Below, in pieces: positions 1-6,594 of a DNA stretch of 18,339 nt. Numbering within the stretch: position 1 is the stretch's first letter; the number at the start of each line of letters is the position of its first letter. This DNA comes from JABDBK01 sp964453575 (lineage in GTDB: Bacteria > Pseudomonadota > Gammaproteobacteria > DSM-16500). A program made the translations under genes and the position numbers. Below the pieces are notes generated by a model, which had not been told where the DNA came from, made no database searches, and saw only the letters and a list, made by a program, of their open reading frames with translations. The DNA lies in contig CAYVRW010000045.1 in the NCBI GenBank assembly GCA_964453575.1, positions 1-18,339 of the forward strand, written 5' to 3'.

Positions 1-107
1 ATAAAGCAAATATGGCATTTTTCATTAAATAAGGCATTCCATTTATCGTAAAATATCTTGGCGAAAACACCACAGGGTCCGTAATTACAGGCAATATGGA
101 AATCCAT
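1..107 (-). pseudogene. Open minus-strand reading frame running off the window edge, possible gene fragment
   Basis: Read on the minus strand, an ATG at 107 opens a frame with no stop down to base 1. It encodes about 35 residues and contains YGPCGVFAKIFYDKWNALF. The composition (Cys, Gly and aromatic residues in a compact pattern) looks like real protein rather than chance antisense, but I cannot assign a family. The first codons lie inside the rho fragment, and no good ribosome-binding site precedes the ATG. The true start may have been lost at the junction near base 86, where recognisable rho homology stops. It is either the beginning of a gene continuing out of the window or a broken piece of one. 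Confidence 0.35.
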
Positions 108-332
108 TTGGATAGAAAAATTGCTGAACGTCGTATTTTCCCAGCGATTAACATCAATCGCACCGGTACACGTCGTGAAGAACTACTGACTGATAAAGAC
201 GAACTGCAAAAAATGTGGATTTTACGTAAATTACTGCATCCTATGGATGATTTGGCAGCGATTGAATTTTTGCTTGATCGTTTGAAAGCGACAAAGACGA
301 ATGAAGATTTCTTTGATTCGATGAAGCGATAA
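87..332 (+). pseudogene. rho: Transcription termination factor Rho, C-terminal fragment only
   Basis: The ~80 residues from TGNMEIHLDRKIAERR to DFFDSMKR match the extreme C-terminus of the Rho hexameric RNA helicase, including the GTRREELL and KMWILRK stretches and the usual end a few residues after a DDFF-like motif. Rho releases RNA polymerase from transcripts. In an intact gene the residues just before this point should read like MDEVIYEEFKG. Here the same frame reads unrelated sequence (codons 33-86) and meets a stop at 30-32. The ATG at 96 has no ribosome-binding site. The gene is therefore broken at about base 87, and the fragment is not expected to be functional. A full rho may exist elsewhere. 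An assembly error at the edge cannot be excluded. Confidence 0.75.
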
Positions 333-347
333 CTGAGTCGCGGCGAA

Positions 348-373
348 AGGAGAGTGTCTTTTAGCGCTCTCCT
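348..373 (+). terminator. Stem-loop after the rho fragment, possible terminator
   Basis: AGGAGAGTG (348-356) pairs with CGCTCTCCT (365-373), giving a 9-bp stem with one G-T wobble and an 8-nt loop. It lies between the rho stop and the EVE gene. No run of T follows, so it is a weak intrinsic terminator at best; it could instead be an mRNA-end stabiliser. Confidence 0.4.
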
Positions 374-398
374 GTAGTCATATCCTGGAGAACTGACC

Positions 399-860
399 AT
401 GAATTACTGGCTCTTCAAATCCGAACCCGAAACCTTCAGCATTGCTGATTTAATGAAATCTCCAAAGCAAACTACCCATTGGGAAGGTGTTAGAAATTTT
501 CAAGTGCGTAATATGCTGCGTGATGAAATAAAAGTAGGCGACCTTGCTTTTTTTTATCATTCCAATTGCACACCGCCTGGCATTACTGGCATTGTTGAAA
601 TCGTCAAAAATGGATATCCGGATGATAGTGCTTGGAACAGCAAGTCAAAATATTTTGATCCTAAAAGTACTCCTCAAAAACCCTTATGGTACATGGTCGA
701 TGTAAAATTCGTGAAAAAATTTGATCGTATTATTACATTAGATGAACTCAAAGCAAATCCTAAGTTGCAAACAATGCAAGTGACTCGCAGAGGAAATCGA
801 CTGTCCATATCTCGGGTGAGTAAAGCAGAGTGGGATGCGATTATTTCATCACTTGAGTAG
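399..860 (+). CDS. EVE-domain protein (YTH/PUA-like modified-base binder)
   Basis: The product is 153 residues, the normal length for a single-domain EVE protein. It begins with the diagnostic MNYWLFKSEPETFSI and continues with WEGVRNFQVRNMLRD and a hydrophobic FFYHSN strand. EVE domains have a PUA-like fold related to YTH and are known or proposed to bind modified nucleobases, often next to restriction or stress genes. The cellular target here is unknown. The ATG at 399 follows GGAG at a suitable distance. The 3' end overlaps a convergent minus-strand gene by 20 bases. A partial second copy of this gene lies at 3165-3300, so this may be the copy that arrived with, or was preserved beside, the AbiE block. 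Confidence 0.9.
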   Translation: MNYWLFKSEPETFSIADLMKSPKQTTHWEGVRNFQVRNMLRDEIKVGDLAFFYHSNCTPPGITGIVEIVKNGYPDDSAWNSKSKYFDPKSTPQKPLWYMVDVKFVKKFDRIITLDELKANPKLQTMQVTRRGNRLSISRVSKAEWDAIISSLE

Positions 861-1347
861 CGGGCCCCACTATTTTTCTGTGAAAAATTTCATCCTTAGC
901 CTCATCATGATTTCTTTTTGCGGCGCGTACACCATCCGCAAAAAGACCTATGGAGCTTAATAAAGTCGTCGGGGGGCAAAGACATATAAACATTACTGTA
1001 ACGCATATGGCGGCCATACAGATATCATGACTAGTCTCAGCCGCATCTCCTAACGATTGAAGATCTCTAATCATAAATAGACATGGCATAGCTGCACAAT
1101 ATAAGTAAGGTTTTTTTGTTCGATCAATGTAAGGTAAATCTACATTTCTTCGGTCACCTAACGCTTGATTGATTTCTTTAGATGTTGATTGAGAATCAAT
1201 GATGTCCGGCTTTAACAGGTACATTCCCATCATGTTTTTTAATGGATCGGGCATATTTTCCCACGATGTATCAGAAGTATATTTACTTTGCTTTGATCGT
1301 GTAAAAACTCGTTTAATAACATTTTTAAAACGGCTAAAAAAATTCAT
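841..1347 (-). CDS. Small predicted membrane protein, unknown function
   Basis: The product is 168 residues and I do not recognise the family. The N-terminus is basic (MNFFSRFKNVIKRVF). A strongly hydrophobic segment at about residues 110-134 (DICMAAICVTVMFICLCPP and onward) suggests one or two membrane helices, followed by a charged tail (AAKRNHDEAKDE). A good ribosome-binding site, AAAGGA, lies about six bases before the ATG, which supports a real gene. It converges on the EVE gene and overlaps its last 20 bases. Its position inside the block bracketed by EVE repeats makes it likely accessory DNA. It could be a secreted or membrane-targeted effector-like protein of an intracellular bacterium, but nothing in the sequence proves that. 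Confidence 0.6.
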   Translation of the reverse strand: MNFFSRFKNVIKRVFTRSKQSKYTSDTSWENMPDPLKNMMGMYLLKPDIIDSQSTSKEINQALGDRRNVDLPYIDRTKKPYLYCAAMPCLFMIRDLQSLGDAAETSHDICMAAICVTVMFICLCPPTTLLSSIGLFADGVRAAKRNHDEAKDEIFHRKIVGPATQVMK

Positions 1348-1456
1348 ATTTCATCCTTTAATTCGATAATAATTATTCTTTTCCTTCATAGTTGTAACTC
1401 ATGCAATATACTAAATATAGCTAAGCTAAGTAAGTAACTATTTAAGATTAATTTCC

Positions 1457-1636
1457 TTAACTATCAACGAGCTGCTGGAGAAGGGGGCCATGAATTAATG
1501 GTTTTCCAAACAATCTTTGAGGATGTAGTATATTTTGGAGCGAAAAATAACTATGGCCATACTTTTTAACCCATTGTAAAAGTTCAATTTTATTCCACTT
1601 GACATAACAACCAGTATGTCGGATAATTATCGACAT
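1457..1636 (-). pseudogene. 59-codon reading frame, probable C-terminal remnant of an unidentified gene
   Basis: The interval 1348-1649 looks empty, but the minus strand holds an open frame from ATG 1636 to TAA 1457. It encodes a protein-like sequence containing WNKIELLQWVKKYGHSYFS and NILHPQRLFGKPLIHG. The regular hydrophobic spacing and low stop density argue for a former or real coding region. The upstream end merges with the abiE promoter and operator, so a longer gene appears to have been cut when the abiE operon was joined here. The ATG lies in the operator arm and has no clear ribosome-binding site. I cannot name the family. The rest of 1348-1456 shows only AT-rich sequence. Confidence 0.4.
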
Positions 1637-1641
1637 ACTGG
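1599..1641 (+). promoter_or_regulatory. abiE promoter with nested operator palindrome
   Basis: TTGACA (1599-1604), a 17-base spacer and GATAAT (1622-1627) form a near-consensus sigma-70 promoter. A perfect 11-bp inverted repeat, CCAGTATGTCG (1611-1621) and CGACATACTGG (1631-1641), surrounds the -10 hexamer, which sits in the 9-base loop. The predicted transcript start near 1634 falls in the right arm. AbiEi antitoxins are known to repress their own operon by binding inverted repeats upstream, so this is the expected operator. GGAG at 1640-1643 serves as the ribosome-binding site for the ATG at 1650. Confidence 0.8.
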
Positions 1642-1649
1642 AGATATCA

Positions 1650-2297
1650 ATGAGACTTGAAAAGGTTAGAAAAGTAGCTGGACGAGAGGAAATTGATTAT
1701 CAATTCTTACTATCTATGTTAAATGACTATGCGCATCCGAGAGATAAGATATCTGAATGGTTAAAATCCGGTGATCTTATTCGTGTAAAAAAAGGCCTTT
1801 ATGTATTTGGCAAGCAAATTGCGCAAACGCCTTACTCACTCGAGGTGTTAGCTAATCTGATTTACGGACCTTCTGCTATTTCATTGAGTTATGCTTTGTC
1901 ATTTTATGGGTTAATTCCCGAACGTGTTACAACCATCACGAGCATCACTCCAAAGCGAAACAAAAAATTTTCAACGCCAGTGGGTGAGTTTATCTATCAA
2001 TACTTAAATCCACAGAAATACGCAGTTGGAATTGAGCTTGCAGAAACGTCAAATACATCCCAGTTTCTGATTGCTTGTCCAGAAAAAGCATTATGTGATC
2101 ATATTCATCTAACAGATAAAAGTATTATATTTTCTACGTTGGATGATGTTGAAAGTTATTTATTTCATGATTTACGAATAGATGAATCAATTATGCGACA
2201 ATTTAAAGTTTCTAAACTAAGCAATATAAGCGAAGTATATAAAGATACGAGATTGGTTTTATTAACCAATTATATTAAAAAATGGAAATCGTCATAA
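1650..2297 (+). CDS. abiEi: AbiEi family antitoxin (type IV toxin-antitoxin, autorepressor)
   Basis: The product is 215 residues. The N-terminal ~60 residues (DYQFLLSMLNDYAHPRDKI, then LIRVKKGLYVFG) form the winged-helix and beta-hairpin pattern typical of AbiEi. The middle holds the family block GPSAISLSYALSFYGLIPER followed by the VTTITSITPKRNKKF strand region. In this family the N-terminus binds the operon's inverted repeat, and the C-terminal domain counteracts the AbiEii nucleotidyltransferase without forming a stable complex. The stop codon overlaps the start of the toxin gene (TAATG at 2295-2299), giving tight coupling in a two-gene operon. The perfect operator upstream supports negative autoregulation. 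Base composition is low in GC, as in the rest of the block. Confidence 0.88.
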   Translation: MRLEKVRKVAGREEIDYQFLLSMLNDYAHPRDKISEWLKSGDLIRVKKGLYVFGKQIAQTPYSLEVLANLIYGPSAISLSYALSFYGLIPERVTTITSITPKRNKKFSTPVGEFIYQYLNPQKYAVGIELAETSNTSQFLIACPEKALCDHIHLTDKSIIFSTLDDVESYLFHDLRIDESIMRQFKVSKLSNISEVYKDTRLVLLTNYIKKWKSS

Positions 2298-3163
2298 TGC
2301 ATTCTGCCATTAAAACTATGCTTGATAAATATCAGTGTCGTTCCGGACAAGATTATATCAATGCATTAAAAGAAATTTTTCAAGAAATCGCTCTTCTTGG
2401 GTTATGGCGATCCAAATTTTATGAAAAAGCCGCATTTTATGGAGGAACTGCGTTAAGAATTTTATATAATCTTGATAGATTTTCAGAAGATCTCGATTTT
2501 ACGTTACTGCAAGTGGACAAGGATTTTGATCTATCAATTTATAACCAAGCCATTGCTGATGAATTAAATGGTTTTGGATTTAAAGTCACGGTAGAAACAA
2601 AAAATAAGACTGTTGAATCAAATATTGAATCAGCTTTTATAAAAGCAACCACTAAAAAACAATTAATTGTCATAGAAGCTGAGCCTGAAATTATTGATCG
2701 TATTCATCATATGAACACGATAAAAATTAAAATGGAGGTCGATATTGATCCACCAGGGAGCGTTAACACGGAAGTAAAAAATGTTCTTTTGCCTATTCCT
2801 TTTTCAATTAAGACATTAACGCAGCCAGATTTATTTGCAGGCAAACTTCATGCGGTACTTTGCAGGCCTTGGCAGAAAAGAGTAAAAGGGCGAGACTGGT
2901 ATGATTTAGTCTGGTATATTGCAAGAAATGTGACAGTTAATTTGGATCATTTGCGCGATCGTTTGATTCAAAGCAAAGTTTGGGAAAAAAATAGGAAATT
3001 TATATTAAATGATTTGTTGGAAATGTTAAGAAATAAAATCAATCAAACTGATTTTAATAATGCTAAATCTGATATATTACCATTTATAAAAGATAAGCAG
3101 GCAGTTGATTTATGGAATCGAGATTTTTTTCTTTTTATCATTCAAGACATAAAAACTATTTAA
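2297..3163 (+). CDS. abiEii: AbiEii-type nucleotidyltransferase toxin
   Basis: The best start is the ATG at 2297, which overlaps the antitoxin stop (TAATG) and gives 288 residues; an in-frame ATG at 2282 would add five. The signature motifs are present: FYGGTALR followed by RFSEDLDF, which supplies the GG-T and paired aspartates (D-L-D) of the nucleotidyltransferase active site. KMEVDID follows, then DLFAGKLHA and GRDWYDLVWY of the AbiEii/DUF1814 family. Related toxins (AbiEii, MenT) transfer nucleotides, in MenT to tRNA 3' ends, and arrest growth. All motifs look intact, so the toxin should be active. The gene ends one base before the broken EVE copy, at the edge of the repeat-bracketed block. 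Confidence 0.88.
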   Translation: MHSAIKTMLDKYQCRSGQDYINALKEIFQEIALLGLWRSKFYEKAAFYGGTALRILYNLDRFSEDLDFTLLQVDKDFDLSIYNQAIADELNGFGFKVTVETKNKTVESNIESAFIKATTKKQLIVIEAEPEIIDRIHHMNTIKIKMEVDIDPPGSVNTEVKNVLLPIPFSIKTLTQPDLFAGKLHAVLCRPWQKRVKGRDWYDLVWYIARNVTVNLDHLRDRLIQSKVWEKNRKFILNDLLEMLRNKINQTDFNNAKSDILPFIKDKQAVDLWNRDFFLFIIQDIKTI

Positions 3164-3164
3164 C

Positions 3165-3300
3165 ATGAATTACTGGCTCTTCAAATCGGAACCCGAAACC
3201 TTCAGCATTGCTGATTTAATGAAATCTCCAAAGCAAACTACACATTGGGAAGGTGTTAGAAATTTTCAAGTGCGTAATATGCTGCGTAGAGTGGGATGAA
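3165..3300 (+). pseudogene. Broken second copy of the EVE-domain gene (direct repeat of 399-521)
   Basis: Bases 3165-3287 repeat 399-521 from the start codon onward, with only two differences in 123 bp. Both are synonymous (codon 8 TCC/TCG, codon 26 ACC/ACA). Immediately after, AGAGTGGGATG (3288-3298) matches 827-837 near the 3' end of the intact gene, so about 305 bp of the middle is missing. The junction shifts the frame and reaches a stop at 3297-3299. Only ~41 native residues plus four others would be made. No ribosome-binding site was added; the ATG lies two bases after the abiEii stop. This is a decayed relic marking one side of the AbiE block. Confidence 0.92.
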
Positions 3301-3316
3301 ATTTATGGACAAAACC

Positions 3317-3521
3317 AAACCGTTTGATAATACCCATTACACCCCAAAATGCGATTTTTAACATCCCATCTGACATCGAATTTTAAATGTTCTTCAATTG
3401 AAAAAGCTCGAAATAGCACGCTATTCCTGCGCTTTTTCTCATTCAGAACATTTAAACTTCTCGTCATCTGGGCGTTAAAATCTCGCATCTTGGGGTGTAA
3501 TGGGTATAAATCAAACGGTTT
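3317..3521. repeat. 205-bp imperfect palindrome (long inverted repeat, possible MITE-like element)
   Basis: Two 76-base arms (3317-3392 and 3446-3521) are reverse complements at roughly 80-85 percent. Both begin AAACCGTTTGAT when read inward, and both carry TACCCATTACACCCCAA in matching position. The 53-base middle is itself nearly palindromic (3400-3416 against 3421-3438), so the whole unit folds about a centre near 3419 into one long hairpin. Mirror-image open frames on the two strands (3303-3524 minus, 3349-3558 plus) both contain ILGCNGY and are by-products of the symmetry. No target-site duplication is obvious. It separates the EVE relic from the HAD gene. Confidence 0.85.
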
Positions 3522-3541
3522 CAAGCAGCTCTATTTTTATA

Positions 3542-4462
3542 TTATAAGGTATGCTTAACATCCTTTGTATCTGGCTTTGCTAGCGAAATTTTTCCATTTG
3601 AATCAACCGTAATTTTTCCTCTAATTTCTAAGGTTGATTCTTGCTTTGCAAGTCTAAAATCATAGTCTTTTTGATGATGATAAGATCCACCCATTTGATA
3701 GTTGTTCGCTACTAATTGGTCTACGGCGTTCAGAAGGCTGTCTACATCATTAAATACTAAATATTGATTGCCAGGTCTATTATCATAGGTGCGAGGAATT
3801 CCTTTATTTAAAGCATCCATTAATGGATTATTTACGTAATTTGATTTTTCTTCAAAAAAATTTTTTCGTTTTTTAGGGTTAGCGGGATTGGCATTTATTT
3901 TTTGATTTATATCCCGCTCTATCGCGGCCCAGTTAAATGCACCCGCCGCATTAGAATAAGGCACGATAGAGGTTTTTGTTCCGCTATTTTTAACCGCTTT
4001 CTGCATAGCGCTATAATCAACAAAATTATCATCGCAAATAACTGTGATATCTCTCGGGGTTTTTTGTGTTTCTAGATCGATGACAGCTTGGTATTTACTG
4101 GTCATTTTATGGGTGTCGATAATCGTTATTTGATCAATGAGTGTCCTTTCCAGGCCGGATGCTTCAAGCACTGCTTTTATGTATTCTTCGCGATTTCTGC
4201 TGATAATGATGACATCAGCTTTCTCTGCAATCATGTTTTTAAGAAATGATAGAGCATCTTCTATGACTTTCATTTTTTTATTTTCAGGCCGCTCAAAACC
4301 TGCTTTTAAGAGATTCACGATGTTTTCTTTAAAGGAACAGAAATTATAATCATCATCAGAATCTATTTGTAAGGTTTTATAAAGAGCGCTATTAATGCAT
4401 TGACTGCCTTCCAAGCTAGATAAAGTTCCATCAAAATCGAGATAAAGTCTTGTTTGCGACAT
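3542..4462 (-). CDS. HAD-like hydrolase domain protein, effector-like, unknown substrate
   Basis: The product is 306 residues from the ATG at 4462, which follows AAAGGA; a TTG one codon earlier is less likely. The first ~180 residues show HAD-superfamily motifs: LYLDFDGTL (nucleophile and acid aspartates), IIISRN (motif II serine) and CDDNFVDY (motif IV acidic pair), with lysines between. HAD enzymes are mostly phosphatases. The cap-like insertion between the DFDGTL and IIISRN motifs is short. The C-terminal ~120 residues, starting near NPANPKKRKNFFEEK, match nothing I recognise. This hybrid architecture resembles secreted effectors of Legionella-type bacteria, but no secretion signal is evident. 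It lies alone, facing the palindrome, and is separated from dps by a 137-base AT-rich gap. Confidence 0.68.
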   Translation of the reverse strand: MSQTRLYLDFDGTLSSLEGSQCINSALYKTLQIDSDDDYNFCSFKENIVNLLKAGFERPENKKMKVIEDALSFLKNMIAEKADVIIISRNREEYIKAVLEASGLERTLIDQITIIDTHKMTSKYQAVIDLETQKTPRDITVICDDNFVDYSAMQKAVKNSGTKTSIVPYSNAAGAFNWAAIERDINQKINANPANPKKRKNFFEEKSNYVNNPLMDALNKGIPRTYDNRPGNQYLVFNDVDSLLNAVDQLVANNYQMGGSYHHQKDYDFRLAKQESTLEIRGKITVDSNGKISLAKPDTKDVKHTL

Positions 4463-4599
4463 CAATATTTCCTTTTATAGTTATTTGAATCTGTTTAAAT
4501 TAAGATCATAATGAATAAAAAAATCAATTAAATATCAATTATACTCTCTGCATATGATATAAAATAGTAATATAACCTTATATTTTTTTGGGAGGAACT

Positions 4600-5064
4600 A
4601 TGGAACGCGCTGTCGCTAAACATCAATACTCACAAAAAATTGCCGATGAATTAAAACATTTTTTGGCAGATACCTATGTACTTTATTTAAAAACCCAAAA
4701 TTTTCATTGGAACGTAAAAGGCCCTGAGTTTTACAGCTTACATAAAATGTTTGAGGAACAATATTTAGAATTAGCAGGAGCAGTGGATGAAATTGCCGAG
4801 CGCATACGTGCCATAGGAAGTCATACACCTGCATCATTTGCACAGTATTCACAATTGGCTTCCCTAGAAGAAGAAAAAAATGAAATTAGTGCAAAAAATA
4901 TGTTAGAGAAATTAACCAAAGATCATGAAATCATGGCGCAAAATGCTCTTGAAATGATTCCAAAAGCACAAAAAGCGCATGATGAAGGAACAGCGGATCT
5001 TTTGATACAACGATCAAAAGTCCATGATAAAACAGCTTGGATGTTAAAAAGCTCGTTGCGTTAA
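4600..5064 (+). CDS. dps: Dps family DNA-binding ferritin-like protein
   Basis: The product is 154 residues from the ATG at 4600, which follows GGAGG at 4591-4595; an upstream in-frame TTG would lie over that site and is rejected. NFHWNVKGPEFYSLHKMFEEQY and AVDEIAERIRAIG carry the intersubunit ferroxidase ligands His36, His48, Asp63 and Glu67 with family spacing. Dps forms a dodecamer that oxidises and stores iron using hydrogen peroxide and protects DNA in stress or stationary phase. The N-terminal extension is short (about 10 residues), so DNA binding may be weak. The downstream FUSC-type gene begins two bases after the stop, which suggests co-transcription. The upstream 4463-4599 gap is very AT-rich, with no promoter I could fix. 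Confidence 0.92.
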   Translation: MERAVAKHQYSQKIADELKHFLADTYVLYLKTQNFHWNVKGPEFYSLHKMFEEQYLELAGAVDEIAERIRAIGSHTPASFAQYSQLASLEEEKNEISAKNMLEKLTKDHEIMAQNALEMIPKAQKAHDEGTADLLIQRSKVHDKTAWMLKSSLR

Positions 5065-5066
5065 TC

Positions 5067-6098
5067 ATGTTGTCTTATATTGATTTTGAGCGCATAAGTC
5101 ATGGTATCAAAACAGCATTTGCATGTTTGATAGGTTTTGCTATTACGCGATTATTTTATTTTGATATAGACCAGTGGGTTATCATTACCATTGTTGTCGT
5201 AATGTGTGCTCAGCTTAGAGTAGGCAGTGTCATTCAAAAAGCTTCCATGCGTTTTATAGGTACGTTAGCAGGTTCAATTATTGCAACCATAACCCTGGTT
5301 TTTTTTCCGAACAATGAAATGGCTTATGGTATAGCCATAGCCTTATCAGCCATTGTTTTTAGTTATATAGCAACAGGCGAAAAATTTTATGCGGACTCCG
5401 GAACATTGGGTGCTGCGACAGTAGTTATTATTTTGATTAATACAAATCCCACGGTAAAAATAGCAGCGGAGCGATTTTTAGAAATAAGTTTAGGTATTTT
5501 AATTGCAGCGCTAGTATCGCAATTTATATTACCTGTGCATGCGCGTAAACATTTACGCGAGTTGCAAGCAAAAACCATGAGAAAATTGCGGGAGTTTTTT
5601 CTTGTTAATCGCATAGCAGGGCAAGGGGTTGAAAATCTCGAAGATTATCAAAATTTGGAAGAAGGCATTGCGCAGCTGCTTATAAAACAACGAAAATTGT
5701 CAACGGAAGCTGTGCGCGAACCTATGGGTGAGGAATTTAAAGCTATACGGTTTCAACAATTATTGCGTGCCGAAAGAGGAGTTTTCCGTTCTATTACAAC
5801 CATGCATTATATAGAGCAACGGTTTAAAGATTTGAATAAATTTTTTGATGAGACTATGTTAAAAAATTTTGAAGACAATATCGCCGCGTTATTTGAAGCC
5901 ATTGCTGTTTGTATTGAAGAGGGTTATCAAGACAAAATGCCATTATCACTTCCTGATATTAATGTATTTAAAGAATATGTTTTTGAGTTAGATAAAAAGA
6001 TTTCAGATGAAACGATAGAGTATGTGAATGCCTATTTGTTTTCAATAGAAATGTTAGTCGATCACTTGGGCGCTATTTTAAATTTGCTTAAAGAGTAA
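5067..6098 (+). CDS. FUSC/aromatic acid exporter-type integral membrane protein
   Basis: The product is 343 residues from the ATG at 5067, two bases after the dps stop. A TTG at 5037 would overlap dps by ten codons and is less likely. Residues ~10-160 form about six hydrophobic helices (for example IKTAFACLIGFAI, WVIITIVVVMC, FIGTLAGSIIATI, GIAIALSAIVFSY, FLEISLGILIAALVSQF). A soluble, largely helical C-terminal half with charged coiled-coil character follows. This matches the FUSC/ArAE family, linked to efflux of aromatic acids and similar compounds. Substrate assignment is not possible here. No clear ribosome-binding site is visible, so translational coupling to dps is likely. The 3' end overlaps a convergent gene by 11 bases. 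Confidence 0.75.
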   Translation: MLSYIDFERISHGIKTAFACLIGFAITRLFYFDIDQWVIITIVVVMCAQLRVGSVIQKASMRFIGTLAGSIIATITLVFFPNNEMAYGIAIALSAIVFSYIATGEKFYADSGTLGAATVVIILINTNPTVKIAAERFLEISLGILIAALVSQFILPVHARKHLRELQAKTMRKLREFFLVNRIAGQGVENLEDYQNLEEGIAQLLIKQRKLSTEAVREPMGEEFKAIRFQQLLRAERGVFRSITTMHYIEQRFKDLNKFFDETMLKNFEDNIAALFEAIAVCIEEGYQDKMPLSLPDINVFKEYVFELDKKISDETIEYVNAYLFSIEMLVDHLGAILNLLKE

Positions 6099-6534
6099 AA
6101 GGATTATGGTCAAAAGTGTTTTTTTCCCGAATGCCATTGGTTTCGCAAGCTTCATTAAATACTTCCCATAATAGTTTACTAAATTCATAATGTTTATCGT
6201 AAAGCTTTAACGTTTTCATAATGATAGGAAGATAATGATCTTTGTTATGATTATGCTCACTTGAGAAGGAATGATTGGCAGGAGGCTTATCAAAATAATC
6301 TTGTGCTTTTTTCAGTTTTTCCATACATCTATAAAATGTTAACATGCTCCATAATTTAGTATAGGGCCAATCATTTATCATCTCTGGCCAATCATCTTCA
6401 TACTTTGCTAAGGTAAGGATATCATTGGGTGTATCTTTATAATTTTCTAGAAACCATAGTGCTTGTTTTATCGACTCGATATGAACTTGAAGTTCTTTGT
6501 GATGTTTTGTATGAGTAGCAAAAAATGCTTTCAT
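6088..6534 (-). CDS. Orphan soluble protein, unknown function
   Basis: The product is 148 residues and I do not recognise it. It is soluble, helical and rich in Trp, His and Tyr (for example DDWPEMINDWPYTKLWSML and the histidine-rich HSFSSEHNHNKDHY at about residues 88-101). There is no signal peptide or membrane segment. A modest ribosome-binding site (GGAAAC) lies about eight bases before the ATG. It converges on the FUSC-type gene, with its last bases overlapping that gene's end, as often seen in compact genomes. Histidine clusters could suggest metal binding, but this is not demonstrated. The gene lies between a stress/efflux pair and an ABC transporter operon, without a clear functional link to either. 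Confidence 0.55.
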   Translation of the reverse strand: MKAFFATHTKHHKELQVHIESIKQALWFLENYKDTPNDILTLAKYEDDWPEMINDWPYTKLWSMLTFYRCMEKLKKAQDYFDKPPANHSFSSEHNHNKDHYLPIIMKTLKLYDKHYEFSKLLWEVFNEACETNGIREKNTFDHNPFTL

Positions 6535-6594
6535 TTTTATGTTTCCATATGGTTTTTGTATTTATACTATGGCAAAGTAAAAAAGGCAATGACA

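Noticed and set aside
1348..1456. Extra promoter or small RNA in the AT-rich gap upstream of the small membrane protein
   Set aside because: Several TA-rich hexamers occur by composition alone, and no matched -35/-10 pair or stable hairpin was found.
3303..3558. Two opposite-strand reading frames of ~70 codons with shared residues such as ILGCNGY
   Set aside because: They are mirror images produced by the 205-bp palindrome, have no ribosome-binding sites and are not independent genes.
4463..4599. Specific oxidative-stress regulator site before dps
   Set aside because: The region is very AT-rich with several weak -10-like hexamers, but no convincing operator could be recognised by eye.
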